Shown here one piece after another: positions 45,019 to 55,712 of a stretch of 64,000 bases of DNA (position 1 is its first letter; each line of letters begins with the position of its first letter). The DNA lies in NCBI RefSeq assembly GCF_029633865.1, contig NC_079212.1:86234172-86298171 (forward strand). Reading direction: 5' to 3'. The notes under the pieces were generated by a model. The model searched no databases and was not told the DNA's origin. It saw only the letters and a list, made by a program, of their open reading frames with translations. Both the position numbers and the translations under genes were made by a program. The DNA is from Lampris incognitus (taxonomy: Eukaryota; Chordata; Actinopteri; Lampriformes; Lampridae).

Positions 45019-48000
45019 TCATTCATCAAACTGCTCGTTTCTCTCATCATCTGACTCCCCAAGTTCAAAGTCCAGTTCTGGACCATCCTGCTGTTTTTGG
45101 TTACTGCAGGTCTGTAACCTGCACATGTCTGTGCATGGAAGTCCATTTGACAGGCACATGCAGCTTGGCATTTTGCATGAATGCACACACTTGCATGTTA
45201 GCATTTCCAAGACCACATCTGGTGCAGGTGGGGAGCGCATCCAGTAAATGGCCAGCTTGCCTTCATCGTCTGTCCATCCATACTCAGTAGGGCTTGGCAC
45301 CACAGGGTTAGCCTGCAGACAGCACTTCCATATTGCTGCCTGATAGTTGGCTCGTTGAACATGCATAAAGAGACAGTCTCTACATGGTGGCAGCTGGCTG
45401 GACTCAACCTCTCCCCTTTTGGTGCAGAAGAGCTGGTAACGCAGTTTGTTCACCTCAGCAGTGCTGCTATTAGCAACATACATCCGACAGGTGAACTGCT
45501 CAATTTTCTGGAACAGCTCATCACTCACATTCCATGTCTGTCCCAGTTGACTAAAAGTCTCTTGGCAGGAAGTGTGCTTTCTCACTATCTTCAGGGCATT
45601 CAGCTTCCCTCGACCAGCGAATGCACTGACAGTGTCGCAGCCTGTGAAGGCATGTAAGCCAATTAGGCTGTCACAGATGCTGTCTCCAAGTGAACTTGCC
45701 AGTTTGGTGATGTCGACAAACCGTGTGCGGTTCTGAGTCCCACACTTCTGGTAGATGGGACAGGTGATGCCCTTCTGTAAGCCAAGACAAAGCACCATGA
45801 CATCAGTGTCCTCAGCTGTGATGATAACTGACTTTGAGCCCGCATTTGCTGCATGCAATGCATGCAGGAGCAGACAGGTGTCAGCTTCTTCATGTGTGGA
45901 GTGCAGTTCTGCTGCTTCCTCACACCCATCTTCTGTCAACTTGTAGCAGGTTTCCTCACAGGTCATGTACAACACCTTGCCATGCAGCATAGCTCTGTAT
46001 CGTGGGAGTTTCCACTCTTCCACCAGAAACTTGATGAGACTGGTCTTGTTGGAGGAACTGCACAGAAATTTTCTCCACTGCTGGACGTGGTGTCCCCCTG
46101 CAAGATTCTTGTACTGGAGAGTGATGTCTCCACCCCGGTTCAGTCGTTCAGCATCTTTGATCGAAGTCTGGTGATAGACATCAAAAACAACATCAATCCT
46201 CCCACTCTGTGCTCCCTCATGGAGGACCTGGGTCAAGGCTGACTCTGCCACCTGTGCAAAGGTTTTGTTGTTGCCATTCATTTTTTGGACCAGGCTCATC
46301 CCATCAATGATGGAAGTAGATGGGATTGGGATGTCTTCTGCAGGAGATACATTCTTTTCAAGCTCTCTGGCAAGTGCAGCCTTGTTTGTTTTTCGTAAGG
46401 ACCCATCAGCATTTGCCAGTGCCCATGGTAGTGGGCCCAATGGGTAGGCGAGGACATCCTTCAGATTCACCTTCCTGCTTTCAGCCACCAGGATCATGTG
46501 ACTGAAAAGGTTTCTATCTGCCTTCAGAACCACATCCTGTGCTTTCTTTCCATGAGCTTGTTTTGTGCTGACATTGGAGAATGTTTTCAGACTTTGCTTG
46601 GTCATCTTGTCGTGGAATTTCACAGGTGGTGGGTCTGCATCTAACCTTGTTTGCTGGAATGCTTGGTAGGCCTCTTCTCCTTTCTCAAGAGCTCTCAAGA
46701 GATCTATGGTCACATCAGGTGGAGCCATGTTGCCAGTGGAGAGGCTAACCAAATCAATCTCATCAGGGGACATAGGATTGAGCCAGTTATTCTCCATAAG
46801 GTCCATGAGAGACTGGACATCTGCTTCATCTCTCTTGATCCTTGGACTCTGTAGATCTGGATGAGACCATTTGCACCTGCCTTGACCTGTCAGGTCTCTC
46901 AGCTGTCTGAGGTACATGCTTCTATACTCAGCTGTGAGATAATATTTGGTCACAGCTCCTGGCTTCAAGCTGAATCCCTTTGTCCCTCCAGCTGTTTGGG
47001 TGTCTTTGTTCACCGTTTCTTCTATAGCTTGGTCAACAGGGATTCGGCCAAAGGGATTGGTGGAGCCCAGTTGGACTGAGAAGCCTCCTTCCATGAATTC
47101 TGTGTACACATCTGGGTGTGTGATGGGCAGCTCAGACATCTGGGCGTAGTAGTAGGGGAGGTAGCGTGCATAATTCCTCCTGTCATAAGCAAAGCACCAT
47201 GGGATCATTGCTCGAATGCTAGCCAAGTGTAGCATCCAGTCTCCCTCTCTGGATGCTCGGATGAGCCCCAACAACATTTCAACCATGTCCAAATAGGACA
47301 TCCAGAAGTTCGAGAGGCTGCCGTTTCCACCTCTAAGGAACTCACGGTAGACTTCAAATAGATCCATGATGCGTGTACAAGAGCTGTTCTCGAGGACCTC
47401 CTTCAAAGCATGTTGTGAGACTTCTTTCCCAAGGCTGTCAATGGTCTTCAGTGTCTCATTCAGGTGAACCATGTCATTCCTGTGAGTTTCTTCCAACCAG
47501 GACAGGAAACCATTCAAGGTCAGTCGCATGAGAGCCTCATACAGGAGCTTGTGTAGTCGCACTGCCCTGTTGTACTTGCGGCCATCCATAACACCAGCAA
47601 TTGAGCCTTCTGCAATCATGCCAGACTCAATGCAGAGGTCTTTGAGTCCAGCATCTTGGAAACGCTTTCCTATTATTGCCAACAGTGTGCAGATGGTGTG
47701 GAATACCCCAAGCCTAACGATGATATCATGGAACTTGTCATGGTGTTTCCATGTGATCTCGACAGCCTTCGCATACAGGGCTTGGTCAAAGACACAGACA
47801 ATCTTCCTCAGGCCTAAGCACTGCATGATGCTAAGTGACTGGTGGAGCACCTCGTTGACAGTAGACATTTGTGTCGCTGGAGCATTGATGGTAGGCAGAT
47901 AGCCTATATTGTCGGGGATGACCGTCATCTCTCCTCGAGTCAGGATGTTGAAGCCTGTCCAGCTGCTGACTGACTGTTCTTCTTGTTGTGACATGCGTGC

Positions 48001-49695
48001 TAGGGCCCAAAGAAGGTTTTTCTCTCTGGCAAGCTTAGTATTGGCTGCAGTATCGGCATCTGACTTTTTGCTTTGTGGTGGCCCTACCCGTTGTCCAGCA
48101 TTGTAAGTTGGTAACATTGGTGGGGGTCCATCAATGCTTCTCTTCTTTGTTTTGGGAACAGTGGGCATGGGTTGGACAGGAAGTGGGTTGACTGGCTTTG
48201 CTTGCACAGCAATCCCATTGACTCTGTGAGATGTTCCCTCACCACTGACAGTTTCTTCAAGATGGTTGATATTGTCCCAGGCTAAAGTTGTGAATATGCC
48301 AGGATGGATGTTAGCTGGAAGGGCAATGCCACTCCCTGATGATGAGAGTTTCTGGAGACACAGGGCAGTGTTGATCTCTTCCATCTGTGAATAGGACACA
48401 CTGTGACCAAGTCGGTTGAGGATGTTTATCAACTCTACATTTCCTGTCAACGATTTGACACTGAATGGCAGAACAATGTGCTTGGAAGGCTTGGTATTTC
48501 CACATGTCACTGCATATACTATGTCATGGCCAAATGACTGCAGAAGGCACTGCACTCTCTGGGATGCATGATCAGGGTCATTTGAGCCTGTGAGTAGAGA
48601 GTACAGGAAGATAATGAGCGACTCTGGAATGGTAGGACATTCTGCTTCTGGTTTGACTTCAGGCGGCCAGGTTTGAGGAACATCTTGACTTTTAATGTCT
48701 GCTCTCAATTTGATGGCTGCTTTGGCTATAACATCTTGTGCAGTGACACTTTTCAGGGTCTGCAGCTCCCTTTTGAGAGACTGATTTTCTTTGGCAAGTT
48801 CCCTCATGGACAAGTTATCGGGATAGAGGAGGAATTTTCCTTTCTCATCAGGGAATATCTGCAAGGCTCCAGCAAACTCACTCTCCAGGTTTCGCCTTAT
48901 GTGCTTCTTGGTTGATTCCTTGACTTGGGCAATGCCTTGGGAGTTCATTGAAGCTACCAGTCTAGAAGAGAGATCAGTCATTGTCATCACTTGAGGATTG
49001 CCAAAAAGCCCCATCCTGATGAAGAGGAACAGCTCATTGTATGCCTTATTCACAGCAGCTTCATACTGGGCTGCAGCATCATCATCTTCATTGCTGGCAA
49101 ACTCTCCTTTGGAAACCTCTTCTTTGGTGTAAAGTCTATAGCATGACCTGTGGTAGTGCCCTTCAGCTGCTACAAGGTCTCTACTCACAATGGCAAGGAT
49201 TCTGCTGTCCCTTTTCTTTGTGGCTGCACTCCTGATCTTTGCATCAGCTCGCAGTTCTCGACACTGCACCAGTACTTCTCTCGTATTCTGTCTCTTGGAA
49301 TATTTGCTGTTTTTCTGACAAAATATGCACTCTGCATCATAAGTCCTAGATGTACTTGGAGCATGTCGAGCTACTCTCTTAGATTGTTTCTCTTCAGCAG
49401 AGACACAACTTTTCTTTTCTTTTGCAAGGAGGCCATCAAGAATTTGCTTCATAGTGAAGATACTGCGACACTTTCTGTGGTAGTAGATTGCTGGAATCTG
49501 TCCCTCAGGAATGTCTTTTGCCAGTTTCAAAACTGGTGCATGATTTCATATCTGAGCTGCCCTGAGCAGAGTTCTCCATGAGTCGACACTTTGTAGTGAA
49601 ACCAGCTTATCTGTATCATCAGAACAGTGGATAATGCACTCCACCCGTGGGCGCTTTGGTATTGGGTAAAAACTTGCTTGTTCACCAGTGGCCAT
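45019..49695 (-). CDS. Transposon protein: zinc-binding repeats, PIN/XPG-like nuclease signature, CXC cluster
   Basis: An open frame of 1503 codons runs from 49530 down to the TGA at 45021-45019. It extends to an ATG at 49695 if one in-frame TGA (49548-49546, codon 50) is read through; otherwise the first ATG is at 49452. Residues are numbered here from 49530. Two C/H zinc-binding units are seen: the second has C68-x2-C71 with HYHRSC at 125-130; the first ends in YYHRKC at 16-21, and its CIIHC half lies before the TGA. WDNINHLEE near 418-426 and VCVFDQALY near 578-586 lie on hydrophobic strands and could be acidic residues of an RNase H-like core (weak inference). EEAD 1214-1217, EDTD 1240-1243 and TGCD 1296-1299 have the order and spacing of a PIN/XPG-I nuclease. 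Residues 1446-1476 form a CXC-like cysteine cluster (eight Cys), followed by an acidic tail. Probably the transposase. Confidence 0.75.
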
Positions 49696-50371
49696 ATTCA
49701 GTCAGTTTTCACCTGCCACATACAAACAAATACATGTAACTTAGGTGTATGAACACTACTAAAACAAAGTTTACTTTGCTTCACCAGCGTCATATTACCA
49801 TTATTTATCTTACATAGCCACAAATAGATACATTACCTAGTTGCTATGCAACAGCTGTATTTTGTCCACATGAGGCCGCTAAAATCAACACAAGATGAAA
49901 GTTCCTCGTAGCCACTTTAACTAATCATATTAACATATACATTAAAAGAACATGCTAACATTATGGGAAATTAGCTTACAATCTTCTCCAGAGTGAGACA
50001 AGAAGATAGATACCAGTTTCCTCTATATGTGTTTAGTAGAAAGCTATCTGGCTGCACGTTAGCCTAGCTTAGCACAATGAATGGAAGTACACAGTACTGG
50101 TTATCCTTGGTTGTTGGCCAACTAAGAACTGTCCCAGAGTTTAAGCTAGGCTAATCAGTACCAGGGGTGTTGAAATGCTATATTTGTAAAAATCTGGGCA
50201 AATACACAATCGTGAGAGGCACAGCAACAGGTTTCCTGAAAGAAAAATTAAATAGCTGCTCATTTGGAAAGGTTATCATGTATTATTTTACTTCTGTTAG
50301 TGTACCAAATAAAATGGCACCAGTGAAGTTGTGTCACCTTGGGTGATATCGATATCTGGTCTGACCCATGG

Positions 50372-50908
50372 ACTAACTGGCTTTGGTCTAGTTAGTTTCT
50401 TAGTAATAATGCCCTTCTAATTTAAGGTTCACAATCACCTCACACAATGAAATAGTATGGGTATATTATACATTTCCTGATTCTTTACAGTCCTGTGAGT
50501 ATTCCAGTTTTTGTGTTTTGTGTCCCTGATATTCCTAGATGCCCCTTTAAAATGATACCAAAGACAATATTATAGAACATTGAAAAATGTCCTGACCATG
50601 AGGCTAAACCAGGATATGCACCAGCGTCTAAAATGCAATTTAGTTTAGCGGGTGGTTAACTTCATGAGCTGATAACTGTGATACAGCTGCCACTCAGGAA
50701 TGGTTATCATACCAAAATATCATCTACAGACATGGATCCTTTCAAAAATTATAAGTAAGTTTTGCCACCTTGAGTGTACCGAAATAGGAAATTTTGGGCT
50801 CTGGCCCATGGACTAATACGTCTCATCACTCAACCAAGTGACAGCTGAGTGATGAGACGTATCTGACAGTACACGTTGTGTCCACATGAACTGATTCAAC
50901 CTCCTCTG
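50372..50908 (-). repeat. Right terminal inverted repeat of the 6.8-kb transposon
   Basis: About 537 bp, inverted relative to the left TIR. Relative to the left copy it has an internal deletion and a 45-bp insertion at 50817-50861 made of a 16-bp inverted repeat. Confidence 0.8.
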
Positions 50909-51357
50909 ATTCTCTTACCTGGATTTATGAGCATGCATCAACACAACCTATTGACCATTGGTTTTCATAAAAACACATGTTTTTATACTTGATTACTGAT
51001 TGATGGATATTATTATTGATCATGATTAATATCAATGTTTTCCCAAGGCCTCACCAATAAATCTGCACTGTTCCCCCACATTAGTGGATAGGAATAAATC
51101 ATTCCAAATAAAAAGGAAGATCACTCAGTACTGCAGTGTGTCTCTAGCAACATCTGCTCCTAGAGTGCATGTTTAATAATTTTCCTTCTAATGTATTAAG
51201 ACCACGGTGTCCATCCTGTTACATGACAAGGACAGAGTGAAAAATAGTCATGATAAGAATAGAAAATCTGGAAACACTGAAACATAATTATTGCAGATGG
51301 ACTCACTTCCACATTACCACCCCAACCCGACTGCATGATGTTCGCTGTCTCTCAAAA
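50909..51357. other. Downstream flank of ttll3
   Basis: AT-rich sequence between the transposon and the ttll3 stop. It would hold the ttll3 3' UTR on -; the only candidate poly(A) signal is ATTAAA at 51177-51172. Confidence 0.4.
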
Positions 51358-52140
51358 TCACTTGTGATCATGTTCCCAAGTGCCACCACCTTTGTTCTTC
51401 ACCATGGTCTGCCTATGGGGTTGGGGGAAAAACTGATGCCTGGTGAGGCCTGGAGAAGAGTGGCTAGGACAGCGTCTAGCAATGGCTCCAGCCAAGGGGT
51501 TCAGTTGTAGCCTGTGGACTTCCAGGGCAGGAAGGGGACCATGGAGTGGGGAAAGACCTCGGGTAGGAGCCCTACACTGGGCCTTCAAAGTTGTCTGAGT
51601 GAGGTGGTGCCTTGAGCGCTGTGGTTCAAACACCGGATTACGTTGGGGTTTAGAGTCGGACATTCTGCAAGGTGGACTAAAATGACAGTTTAGCATCATG
51701 GGGACCAGAGGAACCCCGATACCGCTAAACCTCAAACCCAGGCGCCGTGCTTTCCTCTGGGGCTCTGTGTGCAGCATCAGCCGTTGCTCCGGAGCCAAAC
51801 TTTGGCATGACCTGCGACCGGAGCGAGGATTCTTACAACACATTGTTCTCCCCTCGCGTTCCTTCTTAGGAGCTGCAGACAGCAGCTTCTTATTTCTATT
51901 TCCATCAGAATGATTCTCTTTTTCTGAGCGGTGACACACTGAGGCTGTAGATATCTTGTGACTGGATGACTTATCTGTCCTTTCAGCCTCCTCTAAAGGA
52001 GATTGATCTGAAGGGTGCTGGTTGGCGACGATTTGGTCAGCAATGACGGGGCGTCTATGAGGTGTTGATCTGGAGCGTCTTATGGGGACGCCCTCCACCA
52101 AAAGGTTCACTCCCGCATAGTGAGGAACTTCAACTGCAGC
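51358..52140 (-). CDS. ttll3: ttll3 last coding exon: C-terminal tail
   Basis: On - : acceptor aaactcag; the stop TGA is at 51360-51358. It begins [20 protein letters not shown], matching the conserved post-catalytic block. The remaining 240 or so residues are Arg/Ser/Pro-rich and poorly conserved, as in mammalian TTLL3. ATTAAA on - at 51177-51172 is a possible poly(A) signal. Confidence 0.9.
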   Translation of the reverse strand, partial: AAVEVPHYAGVNLLVEGVPIRRSRSTPHRRPVIADQIVANQHPSDQSPLEEAERTDKSSSHKISTASVCHRSEKENHSDGNRNKKLLSAAPKKEREGRTMCCKNPRSGRRSCQSLAPEQRLMLHTEPQRKARRLGLRFSGIGVPLVPMMLNCHFSPPCRMSDSKPQRNPVFEPQRSRHHLTQTTLKAQCRAPTRGLSPLHGPLPALEVHRLQLNPLAGAIARRCPSHSSPGLTRHQFFPQPHRQTMVKNKGGGTWEHDHK

Positions 52141-55100
52141 CTGAGTTTGTGATAGGATGACATGCATGACTAGCATAGAAGAAATGAATTGGATTTGAAT
52201 TTTCTGCTGTTGCCCTCAAGGACAAATACTATTTGTGTTGTCTCACAATATTGCATAGTCTGATGTGTACACACATTTTCAATAATGATGTACCAACCTG
52301 TTTGTAGATGAGCTCGAAGCCTCCTGTGTAGGCACTGGGGTCAGCCTGGCGGTCCAGCACGACCCTCAGCATGTCACGCTGCACGGCAGGGCAGAGGCGG
52401 GAAGTCACGGCAGTAGAACATGCCATGGTGGGGCTGGCATTGATCTCTAGAAGCCAGGGTCTTAGATCTCTGCCCAACATGAAGTCTGCTCCGTACAGCT
52501 CAAAGCTGGCCTTGCGTCCCTCCACCAGGTCCTGGGCTGTCTGGAGGGCATGGACCACTGCCCGCTGCATACCTGGTACTACCACCTCCCCCCACTGCGC
52601 CCCTCGCCCCTGCTCCTGCAGGAAAGCCCTAAACTCCGAGCAAGACCACATGTTGTCCTCCGGAAGTCCTGGATGCCGGTCTGGGGATGGCAGGAAGTGC
52701 TTCTGTATGGAATTATTACACAGGTGGACTGAGCTAAAAGATGAAGGATCAAACAAGGTGACATTAAAGTGGAACAGTAAAGAAAGGTGTTAAAATGTAC
52801 ATGTAAATATATCTGAACATGAGTAAATATACGTATATTAAACATCTGATATACAGGTAGTCCCAGGTTACGAATTTACGAACCGACCTCCATAAAGCCT
52901 TTTTTTTTTAAATCGAGTTACACACAGTGGTTCGTACTAAGGAACGGACCGACTACTCTGTGGGACGCTCAAAACACTGCGCGTTTTAGGCGGTTCGTCG
53001 GCCCGAGGGAGAGCAACGTCACGCCGTCGTCGCCATTTTGAGTCGGATTGCGTAAACGTTGTGCGCGTTGTGTTTTCACTTAAAGCAAAGGAAAACGATC
53101 CTGACTGAAACCAAAGTGGAAATAATAAAGTGTCCAGAGAGTGGTGAAACGCTCTCATCGGGTTTCCCCCCACTTACCCGGGGAGTTGAGCCCCGAGCGG
53201 GCTCTCATTTCCGGCGTCAAACGGCCTCCGCCGGTGGCGACCCGCTCCCAGGACAGTGGCAGGGGGCGTTTGAAACGTAAGAAACCTTATACCTATACAT
53301 ACATCCTCTCTCTCAATTAGAGATATTGTACTTGAGTTACATCCATTACTATTACTGCGTTATTATATTGTAACGTGCATGGATAAGTAGACACGTTGGC
53401 CGCTGGCTGACGGGTCCGATCCTTTAGTCGAGCGGTCAGCGCTGTCTCCTGCGGTGCGGGCGATACGGGTTCGCGTCCCGGCCGCGGCAGTTCCCGTGGT
53501 AGCCCCCCGAATGCGCTACATTGGTGTCAGAAGTGGGAAGGTGAGACCGTAAGGAAGCGCTTGCGCCCAGAGGTGTGAAGAAACTGATATGCTTAAGCGC
53601 TGGGAAAAGTTTCCCGAAGGAGGGGGGTAATGTAACGTGAATGGATAAGTAGACACGTTGGCTGACGGGTCTGACCCTTTAGTCGAGCGGTCCGCGATGC
53701 CTCTCGCGGTGCGGGCGATACGGGTTCGCGACCCGGCCGCGGCGGCTCCTGTGGCTGCCCCCCGAATTCGCTACAATATTTATGATGTTTTAGGTAAAAT
53801 ATGTACTGTATACGAAGACAAACATTTGACTAATTGATACTGGATGTGAACTGTACGCAACCGTTCTGACTAAGATACAAACTCGACTTAAGAACAGACT
53901 CAGAAACGGAGCTCGTTCGTAACCCGGGGCCTTTTTTTTACAGCATAATCAAATTGTATGTGCAGTATCTATGTCTAGCCTATTTTCTAGCCTTTACGTG
54001 GGGTAGGAGAATGATTTAAGCATTTTCACTCTCCAGAAGATGTGGTTTACCAACAGGACTGTTGTGCATTGTCCTTCAAGCCTGTTCTTGTATTTCTGAT
54101 GCTGAGGCCCAGTGTCTGACCTGTCGAGGGTTTTTGTTGAATAGGGCTGAGTGGAGAAGCGCAGGTAGCACTCTCTGTAGAACCAGATGGTCAGCGGGTT
54201 CCAGTCGGTGACCAGGAACCACTGACGCAGATCGAATTTGGTGTCGTGGATCAGTAAAGGACGTTCCAGATACTTCTGCACCACCCACTTACTGTCCTTT
54301 ATCAGAGCCGGGTCACTGTCCACCAGTGTCAGGATATGATCTAGATCATTCATACACATTATACCTGGGGGGGGGGGCACAGTGTGAAGCAGGAAAGAAA
54401 TTGAGCAACACAAATCAACAATACAGTCTTGACTTGTTCCTTATCCGATGTGAGGGTCTAAGGACAGGTTGTCGTGTTAATGTAAAGCCACTTGAGGGAA
54501 GTTTATAACTTGTGATATTGGGCTATACAAATAAAATTGACTTGACTTGAGCTGGTTCGAAAATGCAGGAGGGTGAAATTATTGTCAGAAATAGAAATGT
54601 TAACTGTGGCCCCCCAAACAAGATATTCTAGTGTGTCTTTACAATTAACAATTGGCATTAGAATCCCATTTTTCCTTTCCAAATTACTTTTCCTTTTAAC
54701 TGTGAAAGAATGTGTTCAGAAGAAATCGCTGTGTCAACATGTTGTAATACACATCACAATCCTTACATACAGGAGAAAAAGGGCAAAAAAGGTCTAAATG
54801 TTGTTTGTCATATTTGGGAATCTTGTTTTGTTTTGTTTTGTAATCTTGTTTGCAATGGTGATGGACAGGTTGATGGACAAAATCAGGCAGGAGTCTCCAT
54901 GGACTATGATGTTTGCGGGTGACATTGTGATCTGTAGTGAGAGTAGGGTGCAGGTGGAGGAGAGCCTGGAGAGGTGGAGGTATGCACTGGAGAGAAGAGG
55001 AATGAAAGTCAGTCAGAGCGAGACGGAATACCTATGCGTGAATGAGAGGGACGACAGCGGAATGGTGAGGATGCAAGGAGTAGAGGTGACGAAGGCATAT

Positions 55101-55672
55101 GAGTTTAAATACTTGGGGTCAACTGTCCAAAGTAACGGGGAGTGCAGAAGAGAGGTGAAGAAGAGAGTGCAGGCAGGGTGGAGTGGGTGGAGAAGAGTGT
55201 CAGGAGTGATTTGCGACAGAAGGGTACCAGCAAGAGTTAAAGGGAAGGTTTACAAGATGGTTGTGAGACCAGCTATGTTATATGGTCTGGAGACAGTGGC
55301 ACTGATGAAAAGACAGGAGGCGGAGCTGGAGGTGGCAGAGTTGAAGATGATAAGATTTTCATTGGGAGTGATGAAGATGGACAGGATTAGGAACGAGTAT
55401 ATTAGAGGGACAGCTCAGGTTGGATGGTTTGGAGACAAAGCAAGAGAGACAAGATTGAGATGGTTTGGACATGTGTGGAGGAGAGATGCTGGGTATACTG
55501 GGAGAAGGATGCTGAATATGGAGCTGCCAGGGAAGAGGAAGGCCAAAGAGGAGGTTTGTGGATGTGGTGAGGGAGGACATGCAGGTGGCTGGTGTGACAG
55601 AGGAAGATGCAGAGGACAGGAAGAAATGGAAATTGATGATCTGTTGTGGCGCCCCCTAACGGGAGCAGCCAA

Positions 55673-55712
<40 letters not shown>

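Larger units (their letters stand above)
44117..50908 (-). mobile_element. 6.8-kb DNA transposon with long TIRs, Academ-like
   Basis: The two ends (44117-44712 and 50372-50908) are long imperfect inverted repeats of each other. They share, for example, the stretch from tacactcaaggtggcaaaac through the region around gcatatcctggtttagcctc and on to the ATAGTATGGGTATATTATAC stretch. Between them is one gene on - of about 1550 codons. There is no reverse transcriptase, LTR or poly(A) tail, so this is a DNA transposon. The nuclease-like and CXC motifs of its protein fit the Academ superfamily as I know it, but the superfamily call is inference. Near-intact coding suggests fairly recent activity. 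Confidence 0.8.

Noticed and set aside
45355-49581. Several + strand frames opposite the transposon gene
   Set aside because: Shadow frames of the 1503-codon frame on -; no recognisable motifs.
53425-53478. Functional tRNA gene
   Set aside because: Box A is good but box B departs from consensus, and the sequence is duplicated as part of both LTRs.
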